In this document: piece after piece, positions 17,482 through 25,890 of the stretch | How positions within the stretch are numbered: the stretch's first letter is position 1 | Layout of the letters: each line of letters begins with the position of its first letter | Assembly: GCA_963842575.1 (NCBI GenBank) | Contig: CAWJGS010000004.1 | Coordinates: 310,001 to 374,000 of the forward strand | Source: JACDER01 sp963842575 | GTDB taxonomy: Bacteria; Actinomycetota; Thermoleophilia; Gaiellales; Gaiellaceae | Direction of reading: 5' to 3' | DNA length: 64,000 bases | Program-made: the position numbers and the translations under genes | Notes under the pieces: model-generated | The model's database searches: none | What the model saw: the letters and a program-made list of their open reading frames with translations, nothing else | What the model was told of the DNA's origin: nothing

Positions 17482-19227
17482 CGCCAGGTCGGGCGGCCCT
17501 TGTCGCTCTCGTCGTCGGTGACGCGCCGCACCCCGCCGCTCGCAAGGTCGGTGACGTACAGCTGGTCGCGGCCGTCCCGGTTGCTGACGAAGGCGAGGTG
17601 GCGGCCGTCCGGAGACCACGCGGGAGCAGCGTCCCCGGCGTTCCCATGCGTCAGCCGTCGCGGCTCTCCGCCGCCCAGAGCGACGACATACACGTCCTCG
17701 TTGCCGTCCTTCCCGCTCGCGTAGGCGATTCTCCGGCCATCAGGTGACCAGGCAGGTACGCGGTCGTCGCCCGGCCCCGAAGTCAGCCGTCGAGCATCGC
17801 GGCCGTCGATCTCGATCAAGAAGAGGTCGCCGTCGCGCTCGAAGACGATCCCCCGGCCGTCAGGCGACCAACTCGGCCACTCGTCCTCACCGTGGTCGCT
17901 CGTGAGCCGCGTCAGGCGACGATCACGCACGCGGAGGACGTAGAGGTCGGCGTCACCGTCGCGTGTGCTCGAGAAGGCGACGAACCGTTCGTCAGGTGAT
18001 AGCGCGGGCTCGCCGCTCGAGCCGTCCGCAGCGGTGAGACGGGTCGCCGCCGACCCGTCCGCCGAGGCTTCCCACACCTCCACGCCTCCTGCGCGGTCAC
18101 TCTGGAACACCAGGCCGCCCCTGCGGGAGGCTGTCGGGTTCGTGCTCCGCCGGCGTCGTCGAGGAGCAGCCGTGCCTCGCCGGGCACATCGACCTGGAAG
18201 AGGTCGCCCCTCATCGGGAAGACAATCGTCCCGGCGAGGCTTGCGCGTCAGAGGTGTCTCGGAGCCGGTCGACGGCACACCGCCGTGCACCGCCGTGGCG
18301 GCGATCGCGACAACGGCCACCGCAGCAAGCCCCGCGATCGTCCCGTAGAACGCTGCGCCGACAGGCCGGGGCGGGCCTTCGACCGACGGGTTGCGCGCCC
18401 CTCGCAGGAAGAGCGCGCCGAACAGCACGCCGACCACGGCGACGACGCCCCACGCGACCGTAGCCGCCGGTTGCTGAACCGGAGGCAGCGCGTAGGACAG
18501 GACGTCGCGCTTGACCAACTGCTCGAACCAGAAGTCCTGCAGCTCGTTCCCGAGCCCGTACGCGAGCATGATCCCGAGGTAGAAGCTCGCCAACGCGCGC
18601 AGCGCACGGCGTTCGATCTGGGGGAGCGGACGTGAGAGCGCGAGCGCCGACAGCGCGAGCAGAGCTCCGGCCATTCCGTGGTGGTGACCGGGATGGAGCT
18701 TCACGCCCAGCTTGGGATCGCCGAACGGCGCCCAAAGCCCGTCCGACCCGAGGATCGACGTGCCGAGATCGGCAGCGAGCCAGGGCACCGCCGCGATCAC
18801 GATGAGCGCGGCCGCGAGCATCCTGGCGATATCGCCCCGCAGGCGCGGGCCGCCTCGAAATGGCCGGCCCCAGCTCGCCGCCAGCGCCAGTGCGACTCCG
18901 ACTGCGGGAACAGCATTGATCAGCTTCGGATCGAGGTCGCCCTGAGAGACGACGCCGGGCACGAAGACAACCGCGCACAGGGCCGCCGCCGCAATCCGAA
19001 GCGCCGTTCGCCCCGGAACGATCGCGACGATCGCGATCGCTACGAGCGCGACCGGCCAGTTGAGATCGACGAGGGCCCGTCCCGGCGCCGCCCGCGAGCC
19101 CGCTGCGACTCACGTGATAGAGGTGATACGCGGGGAGCCGCGCGTAGGTCACGAAGATCTCGAGCGCCACGATGCCGAGCAGGGCCCAGACCGCCGGCAC
19201 CTCCCACGGGACCCGGCGCCGCGTCAA
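17478..19227 (-). CDS. Membrane protein with C-terminal TolB-like beta-propeller, frameshifted
   Basis: Reconstructed length about 581 residues after removing four extra bases (near 19085 and three between 18115 and 18235). The N-terminal half has about eight helices, including VWALLGIVALEIFVTYARLP, LVALVAIAIVAIV-type segments and a His-rich loop HPGHHHGMAGALLALSAL. The C-terminal 300 residues are a TolB/WD40-like propeller of repeats such as EPALSPDERFVAFSSTRDGD and VPAWSPDGRRIAYASGKDGN. Such propellers bind proteins or peptides outside the membrane. The role is unknown. It lies downstream of, and on the same strand as, the collagen-like gene. Confidence 0.65.
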
Positions 19228-19294
19228 CGCGGCTCAGCCGGGAAGCGGGCGCCGGCTCTCCTGCTTCGGATTGCCGGCGCCCGACGATCCATCG

Positions 19295-19960
19295 TCAACG
19301 CGCTTCCATTGCTGCACGGTCCTGCGCCAGCCTGGCCTCTCGGAGCTCTTCATGACTCACCGGAGTAGCCGTCTTCGCGGCAATCTCGACCGTGACGTTC
19401 GGGGCACAGTGCGCGAACACGTCGACGTTCGCCGTGTACGTGAACCCGAAGTTGTCCAGGCCGATCGTCCACTTCGTTGCCGCCGCGTCGCCGATGCCGC
19501 TCACGAACACGATCCCCGAATCGAATCCGAAGCTGCCGGCGATCGCAACCATTCCAGCCGGACAGACCGCATCGACGAACGCGACCGATGCGGAGGAAAG
19601 GTCTCCCGGCACCGTCGTCCTCGTGTGCACGAGCGTCAAGTGCTCGATGCCGGTCGCGCCTTGCGGCCCTTGCGCCCCCTGCGGCCCCTGCGCCCCCTGC
19701 CGCCCGGGGAGCCCTTGCGTTCCTTGCGCGCCTTGCTGTCCCCGCGGGCCCTCCGGTCCCGGCTTGCCCCTACGTCCGCGGGGCCCTCTCGGCCCTCGCG
19801 CCACCGGGTCGGCTGCCGCCGCTCCCGCTGACGCGGAGGGTCGGTGCTGCTTCGCGCCCGAAAGCCCGCCTGCGACGGCGGCACTCGAAAGCCCTGCCGA
19901 CACGATGAGGAAGGCGACGACGAGGACGGGCGACGGTAGGTAACGACTTCTGCTCTGCAT
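19295..19960 (-). CDS. Secreted collagen-like repeat protein
   Basis: 221 residues, intact. A signal peptide (VLVVAFLIVSAGLSSAAVAG) is followed by about 16 Gly-X-Y triplets (RGPRGPRGRRGKPGPEGPRG, then GAQGTQGLPGRQGAQGPQG). A C-terminal globular domain has two cysteines (DAVCPAGMVAIAGSFGF, FAHCAPNVTVEIAAKTATPV). Bacterial collagen-like proteins trimerise through the Gly-X-Y part and display their globular ends at the surface. GAGGAGG stands six bases before the ATG, a strong ribosome site. Function is inferred only from fold: adhesion or envelope structure. Confidence 0.8.
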   Translation of the reverse strand: MQSRSRYLPSPVLVVAFLIVSAGLSSAAVAGGLSGAKQHRPSASAGAAAADPVARGPRGPRGRRGKPGPEGPRGQQGAQGTQGLPGRQGAQGPQGAQGPQGATGIEHLTLVHTRTTVPGDLSSASVAFVDAVCPAGMVAIAGSFGFDSGIVFVSGIGDAAATKWTIGLDNFGFTYTANVDVFAHCAPNVTVEIAAKTATPVSHEELREARLAQDRAAMEAR

Positions 19961-20065
19961 GAGAGTCCTCCTCTCGATCGGTTACCTGGCCGACGCTACG
20001 CCCGGGCACTAGCGGCGGCGACGGGGCCATCCCGGGCTTCGGACGGGGGTATCCCTGCTCCCAAC

Positions 20066-20111
20066 TTGACAAGCGTGAGCGTCTTCCGCATGATCACCAC
20101 TAAATCAGTGG
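20066..20111 (+). promoter_or_regulatory. Promoter and candidate Rrf2 operator of the sulfate operon
   Basis: TTGACA at 20066-20071 is a consensus -35; 17 bases later CATGAT (20089-20094) matches four of six -10 positions. Directly after it, CCACT-AAATC-AGTGG (20097-20111) is a perfect 5-bp inverted repeat covering the expected transcription start. An Rrf2 regulator is encoded at the other end of the operon, so this is the obvious operator candidate. Binding is inferred. A ribosome site (AGGAGAGGTG) precedes the cysP ATG. Confidence 0.55.
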
Positions 20112-20137
20112 ACAAGATCGAAAGATAGGAGAGGTGA

Positions 20138-21112
20138 ATGCATCGCATTAGACAAGTGGGTGTGATTCTCTTAGTCGGCGGAACCCTCGCCGGCGCAGCC
20201 GTGGCTGCCACGAGCGGGACGAACCTCGCGCTCGTCGCGTACTCGACGCCCAAGGCGGCGTACTCGCAGCTCATCCCCGCCTTCCAGAAGACCGCCGCGG
20301 GCAAGGACGTCACGTTCTCACAGTCCTACGGCGCGTCCGGCACCCAGAGCCAGCTCATCCTGCGCGGCCTGAAGGCCGATGTCGCGATGTTCTCCCTCTA
20401 CCCCGACATGCAGCGCCTCGTGAAGCCGGGGATCGTCGCCGCCAACTGGAACAAGGACAAGTACCACGGCATGGTCACCGACTCGGTCGTCGTCCTCTCC
20501 GTCCGGCCCGGAAACCCGAAGCACATCAAGAGCTGGAACGACCTGACCAAGCCCGGCGTCGAGGTCATCACGCCGAACCCGTTCACCTCCGGCGGCGCGC
20601 GCTGGAACGTCATGGCCGCCTACGGCGCGCAGCTCAAGGCCGGGAAGTCGTCGAAGCAGGGGTACGACTACATGGTGAAGCTGTTCAAGAACGTCTCCGT
20701 CCAGGACAAGAGCGCGCGCGAATCGCTGAACACGTTCGCGAGCGGCAAGGGCGACGTCCTCATCGGCTACGAGAACGAGGCCATCTTCGCGAAGAAGAAC
20801 GGGGTTCAGCTCCAGTACGTCGTCCCGAGCTCGACGATCCTGATCGAGAACCCGCTCGCGGCAGCGAAGAACGCTCCGTCGCAGGCGAAGGCGTTCGTGA
20901 AATGGCTGAAGACGCCGGAGGCACAGAAGATCTGGGCGGAGAACGGCTACCGCCCCGTCGTGCCGAGCGTCCTCAAGCAGGCCAAGTTTCCGAAGCCGGC
21001 CAAGCTCTTCAAGATCGGCTACGTCGGCGGTTGGAACGCGGTCTCGAAGAAGTGGTTCGACCGGCAGAAGGGTCTGATGCTGAAGGTCGAGCAGCAGGCA
21101 CAGGGTGGCTGA
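20138..21112 (+). CDS. cysP: Sulfate/thiosulfate ABC transporter substrate-binding protein
   Basis: 324 residues. A signal peptide (about 1-24, VILLVGGTLAGAAVAA) exports the protein; no lipobox Cys is present. The mature part has the sulfate-binding signature: YGASGTQSQLILRGLKADV, VVVLSVRPGNPKHIKSWNDL, ITPNPFTSGGARWNVMAAYG and LIGYENEA. It captures sulfate or thiosulfate outside the membrane and delivers it to CysTW. GTG of cysT lies eight bases inside its 3' end. Regulation by the Rrf2 protein downstream is likely. Confidence 0.93.
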   Translation: MHRIRQVGVILLVGGTLAGAAVAATSGTNLALVAYSTPKAAYSQLIPAFQKTAAGKDVTFSQSYGASGTQSQLILRGLKADVAMFSLYPDMQRLVKPGIVAANWNKDKYHGMVTDSVVVLSVRPGNPKHIKSWNDLTKPGVEVITPNPFTSGGARWNVMAAYGAQLKAGKSSKQGYDYMVKLFKNVSVQDKSARESLNTFASGKGDVLIGYENEAIFAKKNGVQLQYVVPSSTILIENPLAAAKNAPSQAKAFVKWLKTPEAQKIWAENGYRPVVPSVLKQAKFPKPAKLFKIGYVGGWNAVSKKWFDRQKGLMLKVEQQAQGG

Positions 21113-21932
21113 ACCAGTCGCAGTCGGCTCCGCCGTCGCCCCGCGGCGGCGGAGCTGGTCCGGCTTAGGAATCGGGGTGGTCACGGGCTACCTGTCCGTG
21201 ATCGTCCTCCTTCCGCTCGCGGCGCTCGTCTGGGAGGCCCACAAAGGGGGCCTCTCGGGCTTTTGGAAGACGATCACCGCGCCCGAGGCGGTCGCGGCGA
21301 TCGAGCTCACCCTCGTGGTCTCGGTCATCGTCGCGCTCATCAACGCGATCGCCGGAACCGCGATCGCGTGGGTGCTCGTGCGCGACAAGTTCGTGGGCAA
21401 GAGTTTCGTGAACACGCTCATCGACCTCCCGTTCGCCCTGCCCACGATCGTGGCCGGGTTGACGCTGCTGGCGCTGTACGGGCCCGGGAGCCCGGTCGGG
21501 ATCAACGTCGCCTTCACCCGGGTCTCGGTCGTGATGGCGCTCTTGTTCGTGACGCTGCCATTCGTCGTCCGCACGGTGCAGCCGGTGCTCACGGAGTTCG
21601 ACCGGGAGATGGAGGAGGCAGCGGCGTCGCTGGGCGCGAACCGCTTCGCCATCTTCCGCCGCGTTGTCTTCCCGAACCTGCTCCCGGCGATCCTGTCCGG
21701 CGTCGCGCTCGCGTTCGCGCGGGCCGTCGGCGAGTTCGGCTCCATCGTGCTCATCTCGGGGAACCTGCCGTTCAAGACGGAGGTCGCCTCGGTCTACATC
21801 TTCAGCCAGGTCGAGAGCGACGACCCCGCGGGAGCAGCCGCAGTCTCGGTGCTCCTGCTCGTGATCTCCTTCATCGCGCTCCTGGCCATCGGCGCCGTCC
21901 GCCGCTACGCGACGAGGCACGATGGCGAGTAG
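21105..21932 (+). CDS. cysT: Sulfate/thiosulfate ABC transporter permease CysT
   Basis: 275 residues with six transmembrane helices and the permease EAA loop (EMEEAAASLGANRFAIFRRV). LIDLPFALPTIVAGLTLLAL and ARAVGEFGSIVLISGN are characteristic of CysT/CysU. It forms the membrane channel with CysW. The GTG start overlaps cysP by eight bases and its 3' end overlaps cysW by eleven, so the operon is coupled throughout. Confidence 0.93.
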   Translation: MAEPVAVGSAVAPRRRSWSGLGIGVVTGYLSVIVLLPLAALVWEAHKGGLSGFWKTITAPEAVAAIELTLVVSVIVALINAIAGTAIAWVLVRDKFVGKSFVNTLIDLPFALPTIVAGLTLLALYGPGSPVGINVAFTRVSVVMALLFVTLPFVVRTVQPVLTEFDREMEEAAASLGANRFAIFRRVVFPNLLPAILSGVALAFARAVGEFGSIVLISGNLPFKTEVASVYIFSQVESDDPAGAAAVSVLLLVISFIALLAIGAVRRYATRHDGE

Positions 21933-22713
21933 GTACCTCCTCCGCTTCAGCGCGCTCGGCTATCTGGCGCTGCTGCTCCTCATCCCGCTCGGGATGGTCT
22001 TCTACCGCGCCTTCGAGCACGGGTTCTCCACCGCATGGGACGCCGTCACGTCGCCCGACGCGGTGCACGCGCTGTGGCTGACCGTGCTCGTCACGCTCAT
22101 CGCCGTCCCGCTGAACACGGTCTTCGGGATCATCTGCGCGCTCCTGATCGTGCGCGGGCACTTGCGCGGGAAGGGCGTCCTGAATGCGCTGGTCGACCTC
22201 CCGCTCGCGCTCTCTCCCATCGTCGTCGGCCTCTCGCTGCTGATTCTGTACGGCCGCGGCGGCTGGCTCGGCCCGTGGCTCAACGACCACGGGATCCAGG
22301 TCGTGTTCGCGTTACCGGGCCTCGTGCTGGCGACGACATTCGTCTCCCTCCCGTTCGTCGTGCGGGAGGTCGTCCCCGTTCTGCGCGAGATCGGCACGGA
22401 GCAGGAGCAGGCCGCGTCGACGCTCGGCGCCTCCGTACTGCAGATCTTCCGCCGTGTCACGCTGCCGGCCATCCGCTGGGGCGTCGTCTACGGCGTCGTC
22501 CTGACGACGGCGCGTTGCCTGGGCGAGTTCGGCGCCGTCTCCGTCGTCTCCGGGAACATCGAGGGCAAGACCGAGACGATGACGCTGTACGTCGAAAACC
22601 AGTACCAGGGGTTCAACACCTCGGGCGCGTACGCCGCATCCGTCGTGCTCGCGCTGCTGTCCGTCGTGACGCTGGTCGCGATGACGCTTTTCCGTCGAAA
22701 GGAGGAGATCTAG
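21922..22713 (+). CDS. cysW: Sulfate/thiosulfate ABC transporter permease CysW
   Basis: 263 residues, six helices, EAA-type loop EQEQAASTLGASVLQIFRRV, and the CysW markers LVDLPLALSPIVVGLSLLIL and CLGEFGAVSVVSGNIEGKTE. Second half of the permease dimer. The stop is followed directly by the cysA ATG, with the ribosome site AAAGGAGG inside the cysW 3' end. Confidence 0.93.
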   Translation: MASRYLLRFSALGYLALLLLIPLGMVFYRAFEHGFSTAWDAVTSPDAVHALWLTVLVTLIAVPLNTVFGIICALLIVRGHLRGKGVLNALVDLPLALSPIVVGLSLLILYGRGGWLGPWLNDHGIQVVFALPGLVLATTFVSLPFVVREVVPVLREIGTEQEQAASTLGASVLQIFRRVTLPAIRWGVVYGVVLTTARCLGEFGAVSVVSGNIEGKTETMTLYVENQYQGFNTSGAYAASVVLALLSVVTLVAMTLFRRKEEI

Positions 22714-23673
22714 ATGGGAATCGCCGTCCAGGGAATCTCGAAGAACTTCGGGACGTTCGCCGCGCTCGAGGACGTCTCGATCGACGTGCCGGCGGGGTCG
22801 CTGACCGCCCTTCTCGGTCCGAGCGGAAGCGGCAAGTCGACGCTCCTGCGCGTGATCGCGGGACTCGAGCGGCCGGACGCGGGACGCGTGCTCCTCGACG
22901 GCGCTGACGTGACGGCGCTCACGCCGCAGCGCCGCGGCGTCGGCTTCGTCTTCCAGCACTACGCCGCGTTCCGGCACATGACGGTGTACGAGAACGTCGC
23001 CTTCGGCATGCGCGTGCGGAAGCGGCCGAAAGCCGAGATCAAGGAGCGCGTCGGCGAGCTGCTGAAGCTCGTGCAGCTCGAGGCCTTCGGCAAGCGCTAC
23101 CCCGCGCAGCTCTCCGGCGGGCAGCGCCAGCGCATGGGTCTCGCCCGGGCGCTCGCCGTCGATCCGGCCGTCCTGCTCCTCGACGAGCCGTTCGGCGCCC
23201 TGGACGCGCGCGTGCGCAAGGAGCTGCGCATCTGGCTACGCAGGCTGCACGACGAGACGCACACGACGACGCTGATCGTCACGCACGATCAGGAGGAGGC
23301 GATGGATGTCGCCGACCAGATCGTGCTGATGAACCACGGCAAGGTCGAGCAGACGGGCGATCCGCGCGAGCTGTACGAGAACCCGGCCAACAAGTTCGTC
23401 ATGGGATTCGTCGGCCCGGTCAACCGGATCGGCGAGACCTACGTCCGGCCGCACGACTTCGAGCTGCAGCTCCATCCCAACGGGCACTGCACCGAGGCGA
23501 TGGTCGAGCGGCTCGTCCATCTCGGCTTCGAGGTACGCGTCGAGCTCGTGCGCGGCGACGGCGAGCAGCTGTCGGTGCAGATCAGCCGCGACGAGGCGCA
23601 CCAGCTCGAGCTCGAGCGGGGGCAGATCGTCTACATCCGCCCGCTGCACGAGCGGACGTTCGTCGAGGACTAG
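22714..23673 (+). CDS. cysA: Sulfate/thiosulfate ABC transporter ATP-binding protein
   Basis: 319 residues, complete ABC ATPase: Walker A GPSGSGKSTLLR, signature LSGGQRQRMGLARAL, Walker B LLLDEPFGALDA and switch His in IVTHDQEEAM. The C-terminal 80 residues are a TOBE-type regulatory domain (YVRPHDFELQ, VYIRPLHERTF). It powers sulfate import. The TAG stop shares CTAG with the TAG of the convergent Rrf2 gene. Confidence 0.95.
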   Translation: MGIAVQGISKNFGTFAALEDVSIDVPAGSLTALLGPSGSGKSTLLRVIAGLERPDAGRVLLDGADVTALTPQRRGVGFVFQHYAAFRHMTVYENVAFGMRVRKRPKAEIKERVGELLKLVQLEAFGKRYPAQLSGGQRQRMGLARALAVDPAVLLLDEPFGALDARVRKELRIWLRRLHDETHTTTLIVTHDQEEAMDVADQIVLMNHGKVEQTGDPRELYENPANKFVMGFVGPVNRIGETYVRPHDFELQLHPNGHCTEAMVERLVHLGFEVRVELVRGDGEQLSVQISRDEAHQLELERGQIVYIRPLHERTFVED

Positions 23674-24125
23674 CGCGCCGTCCAGGCATCGGGGTCCGGA
23701 CGTAGCTTCTCGACCGTCTGCGGAAGCTCTCCGCGGGCGATGTCGGCCAGCGTGACCTCCTCGAGCACCGACCGCAGGTTGGCGCGGACGGCGATCCAGA
23801 CGTCCCGCAGCTTCTCCGCCGAGCCCACGTACTCCACGTCCTGCGGGCCTACGCCGCGCACGTTCGCGATCGGCCCCTCGACGCTGCGGATCACCTCGGC
23901 GAGCGTGATCTCCTCGGGCGGCCGCGCGAGCCAGTAGCCGCCCTCCGCTCCGCGCTGGCTGCGGACGAGCCCCGCATGTCGGAGCTCGAGCAGGATGTTC
24001 TCCAGGAACTTGAGCGGGATGTCCTGCGCCTGCGCGATCCGCTCGCCCTTGATCGGGCCTTCGCCGGCCACGGCCAGCTCGACCGCGGCGCGGACGGCGT
24101 AGTCGGCCTTCGCGGAGACACGCAC
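23670..24125 (-). CDS. Rrf2 family transcriptional regulator, probable sulfur regulator
   Basis: 151 residues. The winged helix-turn-helix is VSAKADYAVRAAVELA, GERIAQAQDIPLKFLENILL and GLVRSQRGAEGGYWLARP, followed by the Rrf2 dimerisation helix. It has no cysteine at all, so it cannot hold the [2Fe-2S] cluster of IscR or NsrR. It resembles CymR-type members that sense sulfur status through cysteine-synthase or metabolite interaction. Tail-to-tail position with cysA and the inverted repeat in the cysP promoter make the sulfate operon its probable target. GTG start; a CAAAAT hexamer lies five bases upstream. Confidence 0.85.
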   Translation of the reverse strand: MRVSAKADYAVRAAVELAVAGEGPIKGERIAQAQDIPLKFLENILLELRHAGLVRSQRGAEGGYWLARPPEEITLAEVIRSVEGPIANVRGVGPQDVEYVGSAEKLRDVWIAVRANLRSVLEEVTLADIARGELPQTVEKLRPDPDAWTAR

Positions 24126-24128
24126 GCC

Positions 24129-25795
24129 CTATTTTGCTAGCCCGCCTTCCGACCGCCGCCTGGCCACGGTTGATCGTCCTGCGGTCGCGCTTGACCTCTG
24201 CAGAAAGTAGCCGGCCGGTGCCCTGCGCGATTCTGCGGTCCAGCAAGCTATAGGCCGCGCCGCGGGCGGAGTTGCCCCTTGCGACGATCAGCTCCCGGGT
24301 GACGCGGAGCAGCGGCTTCCGCGGCCGTTCTCGATAGACGTGAAAGCCCTGCGTTTCGATCTCGAAGCTCGTCCGCAGCGGATGAGCACGCGTTGGCTCG
24401 GTTCGCGTCGCCGTGAAGGACGCGAAGCCGGTAACGGCGCTCGGGAAATCGGTCGTGACCCTCCCCGCCATGCCGAAGCTGCGGTCGAGGCGTCCGTTGC
24501 GCGGTGTAGCGGGCGAGAGCGAACTCGGGCCAGTCTCCGCTCGGTTCCTTCGTCCCGGCGGCGACGATCTTCCCGTCGCGCTGAGCGGCGACGTCCAACG
24601 CCCAGGCGTTGCTCCTTCGGCCGAAGTTCGTGGCGACCGAGCCGCCCCTGCCGAAGCTCCGGTCGGGCGCGCCGTCGGGCAGGTAGCGCGCGACGCCGAG
24701 AGCGCCGCTCTCCATCCCGCCGGCAACGACGATCGTGCTGTCGTGCCGGAGGAAGATCCCCGTGATGAACCCGAGGGCGGTAGGCACCTGTCCCTCGTCG
24801 CCAAAGCTCGCGTCGCGGCTTCCGTCGGGCCCATACCGAACGATGGTTTCTCCGGCTGCGACGATCTTGCCATCCGGCTGAACGGCGATGTAGTTGGCCA
24901 GCGACGGGCCAGCACCGACGACGTCCAGCATCTTCCCGCCCGTGCCGAAGGTCGAATCGAGCTGCTCCGTGCGGCGTGTATCGGCAAGGGCGAGGGCGCA
25001 CCCCTTAACGTCATCCGTCTCGTTCCGAGCGGCCACGATCCGGCCGTCGGGTTGGACAGCAACGGACGAGCCGAACGTGCCCGTCCAGCTGATCGCGGAG
25101 CCGAAGCCGGTGATCAACGCTTGCCGCCACCGTTTCCGAAGCTCCCGATCGAGCCTTCCGTTCGGCGAATAGCGGACGAGCGACGAAACCATCAGCGCCG
25201 CCGCCCTCGTCGTGCGTTGCGGCGCTCGAGCAGTCCGCCGGCGACGACGATACTGCCGTCGGACTGGAGAGCGAGCGCACGCAGCACCGGCAGGCATTCC
25301 GCCTCGAAGTCGCGTGTCCGCGCTCCCGCCCCGGCCGAAGGTCGAGTCGAAGGCTGTCCCGCGGTGCAGTAGCGGACGAGTGTGGAGCGAGGAACCGCCC
25401 TCGCCGACGACGAGGATCTTGCCGTCGTGCTGAATCACAACTGCGTAGGCGTCCCCGATACCTCCCACATCGGTCAGAACTCGGCCGCCGCGCCGGAAGC
25501 TCGGGTCAAGGCGGCCGTCACGGCAGGTACCGGGCGAGGCCGAAACCCCACCACCAGAAGGTGCAACCGTCGTGCTGGCAGGATGAGTTTCCTGCGACGA
25601 CGATCCTCCCGTCGGGCTGGATAGCGAGCGCGAACGCATGGTCGACGCTGGTCTTCGGCGGCAAGCGCTTCGCCGCTGCGTGACCCGCGCAGGAGCGCGG
25701 TCGGGAAGGCCGCACTGGCGCCGGGCCCGGTGATCAGGATCGCAGCGGCTATCGCTGCGCACATACAGAGGATGAGCGATCGCAAGGTGCCGCAT
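24129..25795 (-). CDS. Secreted delta-60 repeat beta-propeller protein, heavily frameshifted
   Basis: At least five frame changes, but repeat units are unmistakable: VAVQPDGRIVAARNE, IAVQPDGKIVAAGETIVRYG, STFGTGGKMLDVVG, FALAIQPDGRIVVAGNS and RSFGRGGSVATNFG. These are delta-60 repeats, roughly 55-60 residues each, forming an extracellular propeller. The ATG at 25795 is preferred: one extra base after its second codon links it to a signal peptide (LRSLILCMCAAIAAAILITG). A conserved promoter element ends seven bases upstream. The C-terminal domain after about 24430 (HVYRERPRKPLLRVTRELIV) resembles the fibronectin-like tail often found after such propellers. The 3' end is uncertain by a few bases. 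Confidence 0.6.
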
Positions 25796-25802
25796 GGCGC
25801 GG

Positions 25803-25834
25803 ACGCTCGCACCCGCCGCTAACGAGCCGCTAAT
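25803..25834 (-). promoter_or_regulatory. SARP-type site S1 with -10-like element
   Basis: On the minus strand ATTAGCG (25828-25834) and GTTAGCG (25817-25823) lie exactly 11 bp apart. GAGCGT (25803-25808) follows eight bases after the second heptamer and ends seven bases before the ATG at 25795. The layout matches sites S2 to S7 in this window. SARP proteins are known to bind heptamer direct repeats with 11-bp spacing just upstream of -10 elements. Confidence 0.65.
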
Positions 25835-25865
25835 TCGCGGCAGCCGAAGTCGTATAGGCAGCGCC

Positions 25866-25881
25866 TGTAGCACGTGCTACA
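25866..25881. promoter_or_regulatory. Perfect 16-bp palindrome
   Basis: TGTAGCACGTGCTACA is a perfect palindrome in the 95-bp divergent region between the delta-60 gene and the first SARP gene, only nine bases before the likely start of the latter. It has the size and symmetry of a homodimer operator and would block the SARP promoter or its start codon if bound. The protein is unknown. Confidence 0.5.
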
Positions 25882-25890
25882 AAGACTCGT

